Below are positions 1 through 7,560 of a stretch of DNA of 64,000 nt, in pieces. Origin of the DNA: Microbacterium sp. cf046 (GTDB lineage Bacteria > Actinomycetota > Actinomycetes > Actinomycetales > Microbacteriaceae). The position numbers were made by a program, and so were the translations under genes. The stretch's first letter is position 1, and every line of letters begins with the position of its first letter. The DNA is taken from the NCBI RefSeq assembly GCF_900114345.1, contig NZ_FOZJ01000003.1:248001-312000 (forward strand), given 5' to 3'. The notes below the pieces were generated by a model. The model ran no database searches. It had not been told where the DNA came from and worked only from the letters and a program-made list of their open reading frames with translations.

Positions 1-125
1 TCGGCCGAGCCGCCGCCGTCACTGCCGCCGCCGGAGCAGCCGGCGAGGATGAGCACACCGGCGCCGGCAAGGGCGAGGGTGCTGAGGAGCGGCTTCCGAA
101 GACGCCGCGATGTTGCTGTGGACAC
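1..125 (-). CDS. ABC sugar-transporter substrate-binding lipoprotein, N-terminus only
   Basis: The reverse strand reads from a GTG at 125 off the left edge. The first 41 codons give a basic start (STATSRRLRKP), a hydrophobic stretch and a lipobox LAGC at about residue 27, followed by a Gly/Ser-rich linker. This is a type II signal peptide of a lipoprotein, so the mature protein would be anchored outside the membrane. AAGGAGG lies 4 nt before the GTG. A Gly-rich linker after the lipobox is usual for extracellular solute-binding proteins of sugar ABC importers. With the GH63-like glycosidase and LacI genes next door, an oligosaccharide-binding protein is the best guess. The binding domain is outside the window, so the substrate cannot be judged. 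Confidence 0.75.
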   Translation of the reverse strand, partial: MSTATSRRLRKPLLSTLALAGAGVLILAGCSGGGSDGGGSA

Positions 126-153
126 GTTTCCTCCTTGAAATGTGGCGTCTGCG

Positions 154-221
154 TTGAGACGTTTCAATTGGGATGTTAGGTCAGACGCTCTGCGGCTGTC
201 AAGTGATTTGAAACGTCACAA
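154..221 (-). promoter_or_regulatory. strong sigma-70-type promoter with two LacI-type operators
   Basis: On the minus strand a perfect -35 TTGACA (202-197) and -10 TAACAT (178-173) are separated by 18 nt, directed at the lipoprotein gene starting at 125. Two near-palindromes of the LacI type flank it: 208-221 (TTGAAACGTCACAA) just upstream of the -35 and 154-167 (TTGAGACGTTTCAA) at the expected transcription start. A third copy of the motif lies before the GH63-like gene at 1561. The arrangement fits repression by looping or steric block by one of the LacI proteins at 1649-3672. Confidence 0.75.
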
Positions 222-251
222 TTCGGTAACGCACGAGCGCGCGCTCGGATG

Positions 252-1517
252 TCAGAACTCCGTGACCATGGGTCGGCCGTCCAGGTGGGCGATCATGTTC
301 AGCACGAGGAAGTTCCAGTTCTGGAAGCCCTTGGTCATGATCGGCTCCCCGCTGTCCGGGTGGTAGTACTCGTGGAGACAGCCGTTGGCGTCCATGTCCT
401 GCCCGAACAGCCGCACGGTCTTCTCGGCGAGCTCCCTCGCGTCGTCGGCGAAACCGTACTTGAGCAGCCCCCGGAAGACGAGGTAGTTGCTGATCCCCCA
501 GATCGGCCCGAGCCAGTTCGACGGGTTGTTCGATGCCCGCAGGTCGTACATCTTCTCGAGGCGGGACAGCGTGCGCACGCCGTAGGTCGCGTTGAAGGTT
601 CGCGGATCCAGGTACCGCTGCCGCATCCGCTCGGCCTGCTCCTGAGAGGCGAAGCCCGCCCACAGCGGCAGGAAGCTCGACCAGTTGTCGATGCGCAGCA
701 GCAGCGACGACCAGCGGCGCGGCGCCCCGCTGTGCAGCCAGTCGTCCTCGTCGATCGGGCGCAGATTCAGATCGACGCTGTAGAACGTGCCGTCCCGCTC
801 GTCCCAGCAGTACGTGTTCACGGCATCGGCGAGGTTCTGCGTGCGGCCGCGCCAGCGGTTCGCCTCCACCTGGCGGCCCGACTCCTCGAGCAGGTAGCCG
901 TAGGCGAGCAGCTCGCGGTAGAGCAGGCAGTTGAGGTAGATCGAGGCGGTGCTCTTCTCGGGCCGGTAGTAGACCGACGGGTCGTTGTCGACCCCCACGG
1001 CGAAGTCGGTCTGCCAGTACGCCAGGCCGGTCTCGTCGTGCACATGGCTCTCGAGGTAGCGGCTGAGGAACAGGCCGAGCGTGTCGATGTGGGCGGCGAG
1101 CCACTCCACATCGCCGCGGCGCTGCGCGATCATCGCTGCGTGCTGCGCGAGCACCGGCTTGTGCATGTTCTCGGAGAAGTCGCCCGTCCTGCCGGCATCG
1201 CGATGCGTCAGCGGTCCGTCCGGCTTCAGCTGGATCGGCATGACCCCGTCGGCGTCGGTGTGATCGAGGAAGTTCAGGATGCAGCCCTCTTCGTACGCGA
1301 AGAACCTGCCTCTGCGGTCCGTGTCCGCTTCGACCTGACCGAGCACCGCGCTGATGAACCACGAGTCCCAGTCCCACAGCGCGGACGAGTAGTAGGGCGA
1401 GTCCGGCGTGCTCGGCACCGTGTACGGATGGGTCAGGATTCCAGCCGGCTCGCGCATCATCTGCTCGCAGGACTGGCGGATGTCATCTTCGAGCAGGCGC
1501 TTCCAGCGCTCCAGCAT
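252..1517 (-). CDS. GH63/MGH-like alpha-glycosidase
   Basis: A 421-residue protein without a signal peptide, so cytoplasmic. It carries WDWDSWF at residues 48-54, typical of the (alpha/alpha)6-barrel family that includes GH63 mannosylglycerate/glucosylglycerate hydrolases and trehalase-like enzymes. Further family-like blocks are SNWLGPIWGISNY and EYYHPDSGEPI near the C-terminus. It would hydrolyse an alpha-linked mannosyl, glucosyl or related small glycoside imported by the adjacent ABC system. It lies downstream of and co-directional with nothing in the window, divergent from the LacI pair, with an operator-like motif just upstream (1560-1572). The length fits the compact bacterial MGH-like members. 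The exact substrate is not deducible from sequence. Confidence 0.72.
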   Translation of the reverse strand: MLERWKRLLEDDIRQSCEQMMREPAGILTHPYTVPSTPDSPYYSSALWDWDSWFISAVLGQVEADTDRRGRFFAYEEGCILNFLDHTDADGVMPIQLKPDGPLTHRDAGRTGDFSENMHKPVLAQHAAMIAQRRGDVEWLAAHIDTLGLFLSRYLESHVHDETGLAYWQTDFAVGVDNDPSVYYRPEKSTASIYLNCLLYRELLAYGYLLEESGRQVEANRWRGRTQNLADAVNTYCWDERDGTFYSVDLNLRPIDEDDWLHSGAPRRWSSLLLRIDNWSSFLPLWAGFASQEQAERMRQRYLDPRTFNATYGVRTLSRLEKMYDLRASNNPSNWLGPIWGISNYLVFRGLLKYGFADDARELAEKTVRLFGQDMDANGCLHEYYHPDSGEPIMTKGFQNWNFLVLNMIAHLDGRPMVTEF

Positions 1518-1559
1518 CTTTGCTCCTCTGGTGGGACGGGACGGCGATCACAGTCTGGC

Positions 1560-1572
1560 ATTGAAACGTTCC
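1560..1572. promoter_or_regulatory. LacI-type operator, third copy
   Basis: ATTGAAACGTTCC shares the TTGAAACGT core with the two operators at 154-221. It sits between the divergent GH63-like gene (start 1517) and the first lacI-type gene (start 1649), so it may serve both the catabolic gene and autoregulation. Confidence 0.6.
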
Positions 1573-1648
1573 GATGCGCCACCGTGCGGCATCCGGTCCT
1601 GTTGTACAGTCATGTTCAATGCGCATCGCTGCGCGGGAAGGCATGGGG

Positions 1649-2668
1649 ATGGCCAGGGTCGGGATTCGCGAGGTCGCCGCGCACGCCGGCGTCGCGGTCG
1701 GCACGGTCTCGCACTACCTGAACCATCCCGACAAGGTCTCCTCCGAGAAGGCCGACCGCATCCGCGTCTCGATCGAGACCCTCGGCTTCATCCCCAGCAA
1801 CGCGGGTCGGCAGCTGCGGATGGGAATCAGCACGGTGATCGGCTACATCGCCCCCGACGTGAGCAACCCGTACTTCGCCGAGATCGCCGAGAGCGTGGAG
1901 CGGCGCGCCTCCGACTTCGGGGTGAGCGTGTTCCTGGCCAACTCGCACCGCAGCAGGGAACGCGAGGATGCCTACCTCCGGGTCTTCGAGCAGCACCAGG
2001 TGCGCGGGCTCATCGTCTCGTCCCACCTTCCGATCGAAGACCGTCTGGCGGCGGTGCGCAGTCGCGGCACGCCCTCCGTGCTGGTCGGGCAGGCGGCCCG
2101 CTCGCACGAGCAGGCCTCCGTCTCGCTGGATGATGTCGACGGCGGCCGCCAGGCGATGGATCATCTGCTGAGCGTCGGATGCCGCCGCATCGCCTTCGTC
2201 GGAGGTCCGCTGGGCATTCCGCAGGTGGCCGACCGTCTGGCCGGTGCCAGTGAAGCGGTCAGCGCCGCCGGCGGCGCAGTCACCCTCGAGGTGATCAACG
2301 AGCCGGACCGCACGATCCGCGGCGGTCGAGAGGTGGCCGCGGCGCTGCTGGCCCGTCCCGCAGATCAGCGACCGGACGGTGTGTTCGCCGTGAACGACCT
2401 GCTCGCGCTCGGGATGCTGCAGACCCTGGTGGCAGGCGGGGTGCGGGTCCCCGAGGAGCTCGCGCTGGTCGGGTACGACGACAACGAGTTCGCGGAGGCG
2501 TCGATCATCCCGCTCAGCACGGTCCGCGGTCGCCACGAGGGGTTCGGAGTCGCGGTGGTCGACCTGCTGTTCGACGTCATCGAGGACAAGTCCTCAACCG
2601 CGCGCCACCGGGTCTTCAAACCCGAGCTCGTCGCACGGTCCAGCACGCTCGGGTTCGTCGCCCGATGA
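1649..2668 (+). CDS. LacI-family transcriptional regulator 1
   Basis: 339 residues from ATG 1649, chosen because GGGAAGG lies 7 nt upstream; two upstream in-frame ATGs (1619, 1643) have no usable ribosome site. The N-terminal LacI HTH (VGIREVAAHAGVAVGTVS) and hinge are followed by a periplasmic-binding-protein-like effector domain with the usual LVGYDDNEFAEA segment. It overlaps the next lacI-type gene by 4 nt (ATGA), so the two are co-translated. It is a good candidate to bind the three TTGAAACGT motifs at 154-221 and 1560 and to control the transporter and glycosidase. The inducer is unknown. Confidence 0.9.
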   Translation: MARVGIREVAAHAGVAVGTVSHYLNHPDKVSSEKADRIRVSIETLGFIPSNAGRQLRMGISTVIGYIAPDVSNPYFAEIAESVERRASDFGVSVFLANSHRSREREDAYLRVFEQHQVRGLIVSSHLPIEDRLAAVRSRGTPSVLVGQAARSHEQASVSLDDVDGGRQAMDHLLSVGCRRIAFVGGPLGIPQVADRLAGASEAVSAAGGAVTLEVINEPDRTIRGGREVAAALLARPADQRPDGVFAVNDLLALGMLQTLVAGGVRVPEELALVGYDDNEFAEASIIPLSTVRGRHEGFGVAVVDLLFDVIEDKSSTARHRVFKPELVARSSTLGFVAR

Positions 2669-3672
2669 CGGCGAACATCCGCGATGTCGCCGAGCGCGCA
2701 GGCGTGTCGGTCGGCACCGTCTCGAACGTGCTGAACCATCGCGAGAAGGTGTCGCCGGATGCGGTCCGGAGGGTGCGAGAGGCGATCGAGGAACTGGGCT
2801 ATGTGCGCAACGACGCCGCTCGTCAGCTTCGCGTCGGCCGCAGCTCGACGGTGGGGCTCGTGGTGCTCGATGTCAGGAACCCGTTCTTCACCGATCTCGC
2901 GCGCGGCGCCGAGAGCGAGGCGGCCAGGCACGGTCTGTCGGTCATCCTGGGCAACAGCGACGAGGATGTCGAGCGCGAGGCCGGGTACCTCGACCTGTTC
3001 GAAGAGCAGCGCGTGCGCGGCATCCTGATCTCCCCGTACCGCGAGGTCGGCCCCCAACTGCGACGCCTCCGCGAGCGCGGCACGCCGGCGGTGCTGGTGG
3101 ACCGTCGCAGCGAGGACGAGCTCTTCAGCTCGGTGAGCCTCGACGACGAGATGGGCGGCAGGCTGGCGGCGGAGCACCTGATCCAGACCGGCCGGCGGTG
3201 GATCCTGTTCACCGGGGGCCCCTTCGACATCCGTCAGATCGTCGACCGTGAGGCGGGCGCGCGCCGCGCCGTCGAGGCGGCGGCGGGTGTCACGTGGGAG
3301 ACCGTGCCGACCCCGGCCGCGAGCGTCGCCGACGGACGAGCGACCGGAGAGCTGATCGCCGCACGAGCACCAGAGGACCGGCCGGATGCGATCTTCGCGG
3401 CGAACGACCTCGTCGCGATGGGCGTGCTGCAGGGGCTCGCCGGTCACGGCATCCGCGTGCCGGAGGAGATCGCGATCATCGGCTTCGACGACATCGACTT
3501 CGCATCCGCGGCGGTCGTGCCGCTGTCCTCGATTCGTCAGCCGAGCCAACTGATGGGCGAGACGGCGCTGCGGATCCTGCTGTCGGAGATCGACGACCCG
3601 GACGGCGATGCTCAGCAGGTGGTCTTCGAGCCTGAGCTCGTGGTTCGCGCCTCCACCGCGCCGGCCGTGTAG
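2665..3672 (+). CDS. LacI-family transcriptional regulator 2 (tandem paralogue)
   Basis: 335 residues. The HTH block (IRDVAERAGVSVGTVSNVLNH) closely resembles that of the preceding gene, as do NPFFTDLARGAESEA and the FDDIDFASAAVVPLS effector-domain segments. The ATG at 2665 overlaps the previous stop (ATGA). Two paralogous LacI repressors in one operon could form a heteromer, bind the same operators with different inducers, or control different targets. A bidirectional hairpin terminator follows at 3724. Confidence 0.9.
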   Translation: MTANIRDVAERAGVSVGTVSNVLNHREKVSPDAVRRVREAIEELGYVRNDAARQLRVGRSSTVGLVVLDVRNPFFTDLARGAESEAARHGLSVILGNSDEDVEREAGYLDLFEEQRVRGILISPYREVGPQLRRLRERGTPAVLVDRRSEDELFSSVSLDDEMGGRLAAEHLIQTGRRWILFTGGPFDIRQIVDREAGARRAVEAAAGVTWETVPTPAASVADGRATGELIAARAPEDRPDAIFAANDLVAMGVLQGLAGHGIRVPEEIAIIGFDDIDFASAAVVPLSSIRQPSQLMGETALRILLSEIDDPDGDAQQVVFEPELVVRASTAPAV

Positions 3673-3723
3673 CACGTCCACTCGGACCGGTGTCGTCTGC
3701 GAGATCGCCTCGCGCATGGAAAA

Positions 3724-3753
3724 GGGCGCGCACGGCCTCGACCGTGCGCGCCC
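3724..3753. terminator. perfect 12-bp hairpin between convergent genes
   Basis: GGGCGCGCACGG (3724-3735) and its exact complement CCGTGCGCGCCC (3742-3753) enclose a 6-nt loop. It lies between the stop of the second lacI gene and the stop of the convergent membrane-protein gene (3764). It has no long U-tract, as is usual in high-GC actinobacteria. Confidence 0.75.
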
Positions 3754-3763
3754 TGAGACGGAA

Positions 3764-4156
3764 TTACGCCGTGATGCGCGCCTTGTCGTAGTCAGCCGAG
3801 CCGAATCCGAGGATGAGGTAGCCGATGAACGAGAAGAGCCACAGCAGGAAGATCGAGAATCCGGCGCCCTTGCCGAATCCCTTGCCCACGCGCAGCGAGA
3901 CGAAGATGTGGAAGATGACGTTGACGATCGGGATGAGGTAGAGCAGGCCCATCCAGGCGGAGTAACCGCCGATCTTGACGAGCACGAAGAGGTTGACGAT
4001 CGGGATGATGGCCAGCCACCCGGGGTAGCCGGCCTTCGAGAAGACCCGCCACAGGGCGATGACGGTGATGATGTAGACGATGAGCCCGATGACGCTGTAC
4101 GTCGTCGAGAGCGACGAGACGCTTGCCTGGTCGGTGATGGAAGTGAGTGCGATCAT
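3764..4156 (-). CDS. small membrane protein, DUF5684-like
   Basis: 130 residues with four hydrophobic segments (about 20-36, 46-62, 68-90, 98-117). The signature is KAGYPGWLAIIPIVNLFVLVK, seen in DUF5684-type small integral membrane proteins, where a Gly-Trp-Pro-rich second helix is typical. Function unknown. Start ATG 4156 is preceded by TATGCT plus 6 nt, a leaderless arrangement without a ribosome site. It is a single gene, convergent with the lacI pair. Confidence 0.75.
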   Translation of the reverse strand: MIALTSITDQASVSSLSTTYSVIGLIVYIITVIALWRVFSKAGYPGWLAIIPIVNLFVLVKIGGYSAWMGLLYLIPIVNVIFHIFVSLRVGKGFGKGAGFSIFLLWLFSFIGYLILGFGSADYDKARITA

Positions 4157-4301
4157 GCGCTCAGCATAGGGGTGGGGTGCGTGGTTGAGTTGACATGATG
4201 ACGCGGCGCGCGGCGGTTGCAGATCCTTCCGATTGCCGCCACGGCGGCGCGTGCAGGCGGGCGGCCGCTCGCATGCGCGATTCGAGGAGGTGGAACGGCA
4301 C

Positions 4302-4868
4302 ATGGGCAGCACGGTCCTGTACATGTCGATGTCGGTCGACGGCTTCATCGCGGGCCCGAACGAGACCGATGAGAACGGCCTCGGCGACGGTGGTGACCGG
4401 CTCCACGAGTGGGTGTTCCCGCCGGAGGGGGGCGTGAACAACCGGGTCATCGACGAGTTCATGTCCACCGGAGCCGTCGTCGCCGGTCGCGGCACGTTCG
4501 AGCCCGCCGACGGATGGCACGGCGACCATCACGACGGCGTGCCGATCTGGGTGCTCAGCCGTCGGCCCGCCCCCGAGTGGGCGGGCAGCATGCACTCGGT
4601 CACCTACACGAACGACATCCACGCGGCGTTCCGGGACGCCCGCAGCGCCGCCGGCGAGAAGGACGTGCTCGTGCACGGCGCGAGCACGGCGCAGCGCGCG
4701 ATCTCGGCGGGGCTGCTCGACGAGCTCGAGATCCACCTCATCCCCGTTCTGCTCGGCGAGGGACGCCGACTGTTCGAGCACCTCGGCGCGGAGCAGCGCC
4801 AGCTCGAACGCCTGCGGGTCCTGCCGGGCGAGGGCGGTGTGACCCACCTCCGCTACCGGATCCGCTGA
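4302..4868 (+). CDS. dihydrofolate reductase-like protein, RibD C-terminal domain
   Basis: 188 residues from ATG 4302, with GAGGAGG 11 nt upstream; an in-frame GTG at 4290 is possible. It shows YMSMSVDGFIAGPN near the N-terminus, GRGTFEP, and LVHGASTAQRAISAGLLDELEIHLIPVLLGEGRRLF, the typical layout of the RibD_C / DHFR-like NADPH reductase family (YwjB/YyaP-type). A cytosolic reductase of unknown substrate. Members are often general-metabolism or xenobiotic reductases, not true folate enzymes. It is divergent from the small membrane-protein gene. Confidence 0.85.
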   Translation: MGSTVLYMSMSVDGFIAGPNETDENGLGDGGDRLHEWVFPPEGGVNNRVIDEFMSTGAVVAGRGTFEPADGWHGDHHDGVPIWVLSRRPAPEWAGSMHSVTYTNDIHAAFRDARSAAGEKDVLVHGASTAQRAISAGLLDELEIHLIPVLLGEGRRLFEHLGAEQRQLERLRVLPGEGGVTHLRYRIR

Positions 4869-4876
4869 GTGGCGCG

Positions 4877-5332
4877 TCAGCGAACCGCCTCGAAGAGGAG
4901 CATCGCGGCATCCGGCTCGTCCGCGGTCACTCCGCGGATCTGTGGGAACCTGCCCAGGAGCCGGAACCCCAGCGCTTCATGCATCCGGATCGACGCGACG
5001 TTGGTCTCGTCTGTGAAGTAGCAGACCCGGCCGGCTCGCGCCCAGATCCAGTCCAGTCTCGCGATCGTCAGGCTGCTCCCGACGCCGCGTCGGCGGAAGC
5101 CCGGTGCCACGACGAGCCCGCCCAGATAGTGACCCGCGGGGGCCTCGCCATCGGGCTCGCCGTGGAAGTGGGTCTTCGCGGCGCCGACGACGACACCTCC
5201 CGTGACCGCCACGAGGGCCACGCGATCCTCGTTCGGACTGAGCATCCGCTCGGTCCAGCGCGCCCGGGCGCTCGCGTCGCACACGACGGCCACATCGGCC
5301 AGGTCGTCCACGCGGGCCTGGCGGATCTCCAT
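4877..5332 (-). CDS. GNAT-family N-acetyltransferase
   Basis: 151 residues from ATG 5332 (MEIRQARVDDLADVAVVC). The acetyl-CoA-binding motif is GLVVAPGFRRRGVGSSL, followed by ETNVASIRMHEALGFRLLGRF. All core GNAT motifs are present. The substrate is unknown. TACCCT ends 7 nt before the start and no ribosome site is visible, suggesting a leaderless message; upstream in-frame starts (5386, 5413) would add non-conserved residues. It is convergent with the RibD-like gene, with stop codons 8 nt apart. Confidence 0.85.
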   Translation of the reverse strand: MEIRQARVDDLADVAVVCDASARARWTERMLSPNEDRVALVAVTGGVVVGAAKTHFHGEPDGEAPAGHYLGGLVVAPGFRRRGVGSSLTIARLDWIWARAGRVCYFTDETNVASIRMHEALGFRLLGRFPQIRGVTADEPDAAMLLFEAVR

Positions 5333-5545
5333 GCCGGGAAGGGTAGCAATCGGCACCACGACATCGCCCGGGGTGGGCCGAACCATCGCTGCACACCCGG
5401 CCGTTTTCGCCAAGGTGGGCCGGTTTTCGCGGATCAGCTCGTGAATTTCTTGTTACGGCTTCTCCTTGCACCCGCCCGATCCCTAGGCTGATGCTCGCGA
5501 TCGCGCAGTTCGCCGTTGCCGCCCATCGATCAGGAGGGATCTCAC

Positions 5546-6343
5546 GTGCTCTGGTTCACCGGTCTCCCGTTGGCGGTCTCGCTGCCCCTGTTCGTCGGTG
5601 GCTTCGTGCTCGCGTCGTGCCTCATCGTGGTGGGCCTGCGGCCGGTCGTCCGCAGGATCGTCGATGACACGGAGCAGTGGGACAGGGTGCTCGGCCATGT
5701 CATCGGGACCTTCGGTGTGTTCTTCGGAATCCTGCTCGCACTGGTGGCCGTGTCGGTGTACGAGAACTATGCGGACACCCGGGAGGCGGCGCTTCACGAG
5801 GCGGGGCAGATCACCGCGCTCTACCGCGGCACCACCGGCCTGCCCGAGGAGGTCGCGGAACCGGTGCAGGAGACGATCAAGGAGTACCTGCGGGTCGTGA
5901 TCGAGGAGGACTGGCCGGATCAGCGACGGGGGGATCTCCCCGACGGCAGCCTCCTGCTCGTGAACCAGCTCGAAGAGGAGATCCACGATTACGAGCCCGA
6001 AGGGTTGCAGCAGCTCGCCGAGTTCCAGCAGCTCCTGGCCACCTTCGACGACTTCGTCGAGACCCGTCGCGTCCGCATCGACGCGACAACGCTCGAGCTG
6101 CCCCTGCTGTTCTGGGTCGCGATCTGGGTCGGGGCAGCGGTGAATGCAGTGCTGATCGGGCTCATCATCGTGAAGAGCCGTCGATTGCATCTGGTCATGG
6201 CCGGCATGCTCGCGCTGTTCATCGGACTCGTGATGTTCGCCACCGCAGACATGGACCTGCCCTATCAGGGATCGATCTTCATCGGTCCAGGCGCGTTCGA
6301 GCGCGTCACGGATCAGATCGACCTGATGGACGGCGGCCCGTGA
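5546..6343 (+). CDS. DUF4239 / bestrophin-like membrane protein
   Basis: 265 residues from GTG 5546, with AGGAGGG 7 nt upstream. Two N-terminal transmembrane helices (about 5-30 and 55-77) carry GTFGVFFGILLALVAVSVYENY. A soluble, acidic middle domain follows, then two C-terminal helices (about 188-207 and 214-232). The pattern of N-terminal helices, the EAGQITALYRGTTGLP segment and the C-terminal pair matches the DUF4239 family, which has been compared with bestrophin channels. The true function is unknown. Confidence 0.75.
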   Translation: MLWFTGLPLAVSLPLFVGGFVLASCLIVVGLRPVVRRIVDDTEQWDRVLGHVIGTFGVFFGILLALVAVSVYENYADTREAALHEAGQITALYRGTTGLPEEVAEPVQETIKEYLRVVIEEDWPDQRRGDLPDGSLLLVNQLEEEIHDYEPEGLQQLAEFQQLLATFDDFVETRRVRIDATTLELPLLFWVAIWVGAAVNAVLIGLIIVKSRRLHLVMAGMLALFIGLVMFATADMDLPYQGSIFIGPGAFERVTDQIDLMDGGP

Positions 6344-6432
6344 ATCGCCGCCGGCGGCGATTCTGCGGGTGTTAGCCTCGCACTGAATCGGGCGGCGTCG
6401 TCCGGTCCGATCACGTTCGCGTGAGGTGCGCC

Positions 6433-7275
6433 ATGACTCGTTGGACGGCGAACAGCCTGGTGAGGGCCGGTGTCTCGTCCGCGCCCGGCCGGTTCGCGTT
6501 GCGCGTCGCCCGAGATCTCGCCAGCATCTCGCTGATCGACCGCGGCATGACGATCGCGGCGCACGTGTTCACCTCGATTCTGCCGATCCTCATCGTCGCG
6601 GGCGCGCTGCGTTCGCGACTCGATCCTCAGACCGGACCGATCTTCGCCGAGCACCTCGGACTGGATGTTCCCACTGCCGACATCCTCGAGAAGTCACTGC
6701 CGGGGGGAGCGCAGGAACTGAGGGCTACGGGAGTGATCGGCCTGATCCTCCTCGTCATCGCGGCGACGTCCTTCGCGCGTGCCCTGGAGCGCAGCCTTCG
6801 CACGATCTGGCGCACGCCGTCGGTGAGCATCAAGTTCGCGTGGCGCTGGCTCGTGGCCCTCGCGGCGGTCGTCGCCGGTCTCGGACTCGTCGTGTCGGCT
6901 CGCATTCTCGTGGTCGGCGGGGGCCTGGTTGCGGTGGTGGAGTTCATCATCGAGGTCGTGCTCTGGAGCGGGCTGTGGTGGCTGACGTCGTGGATCGTCG
7001 TCAACCGCCGCGTCAGTCTGCAGCAGCTGCTTCCCGGCTGCGTGCTCGCCGGAATCGGGTTCTCGGTGGCGGGCCTGGTCGGCAAGTCCTTCCTTCCTCC
7101 CCTGCTCGCCGACTCGGCGACCCGGTTCGGCGTTCTCGGCATGGCGTTCACCTACATCGGCTGGCTGCTCGTACTCGCCTGCATCCTGCTCATCGCGACG
7201 ACGATCGGTCGAGTCGTCTACCTCACCTACACCGGGCAGGCATGGCGTCGTCACCCCGCGGATGTCCGGGCCTGA
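6433..7275 (+). CDS. YihY/virulence factor BrkB family membrane protein
   Basis: 280 residues from ATG 6433 (GAGG 6 nt upstream; an in-frame GTG at 6421 is weaker). Six hydrophobic segments and blocks such as DRGMTIAAHVFTSILPILIV, RALERSLRTIWR and LFMAFTYIGWLL-like segments match the YihY/BrkB family of integral membrane proteins. It was once called ribonuclease BN in error. The role is unsettled; transporter or envelope functions have been proposed. Single gene. Confidence 0.8.
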   Translation: MTRWTANSLVRAGVSSAPGRFALRVARDLASISLIDRGMTIAAHVFTSILPILIVAGALRSRLDPQTGPIFAEHLGLDVPTADILEKSLPGGAQELRATGVIGLILLVIAATSFARALERSLRTIWRTPSVSIKFAWRWLVALAAVVAGLGLVVSARILVVGGGLVAVVEFIIEVVLWSGLWWLTSWIVVNRRVSLQQLLPGCVLAGIGFSVAGLVGKSFLPPLLADSATRFGVLGMAFTYIGWLLVLACILLIATTIGRVVYLTYTGQAWRRHPADVRA

Positions 7276-7302
7276 GCTCGGTCGACCCGGCCTGCGGCGA
7301 TG

Positions 7303-7510
7303 TCAACGGGCATCGCGCACGGTGAGCAGGCTCCGGCCATGGGTCGAGCCGGGCCCGATCGGGCGCAGCTCGCGGAACCCGAGCTTCGCGAGCACCCGAC
7401 GCGAGGAGACATTCCAGTCCCAGACCTGCGCCCACAGTCGTGGGCATCCCGCGTCGGTCGCCCATTCCACGATCGCGCGTGCCGTCTGCGCTGCCCGGAT
7501 GCTGATAGTC
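7303..7510 (-). pseudogene. truncated GNAT acetyltransferase remnant
   Basis: The reverse strand encodes IRAAQTARAIVEWATDAG, CPRLWAQVWDWNVSSRRVL and AKLGFRELRPIG, then a stop at 7303. This is the second half of a GNAT fold: the helix after the acetyl-CoA loop, the Asn-x-x-Ser motif and the LGF block. The N-terminal half and the R/Q-x-x-G-x-G loop are missing. Upstream, the frame continues only as antisense to the FAD oxidoreductase gene. No start codon with a ribosome site is visible. Best read as a 5'-deleted relic; the 5' limit is approximate. Confidence 0.6.
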
Positions 7511-7560
7511 GCGCGCGAAGGACCATTGACGCGGACGACGGCCACTGCTCTGATGAGCGC

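Noticed and set aside
249-1721. Plus-strand open frame of 490 codons over the GH63-like gene
   Set aside because: Antisense shadow with Arg/Val/Glu bias and no motif; the minus strand carries the recognisable glycosidase.
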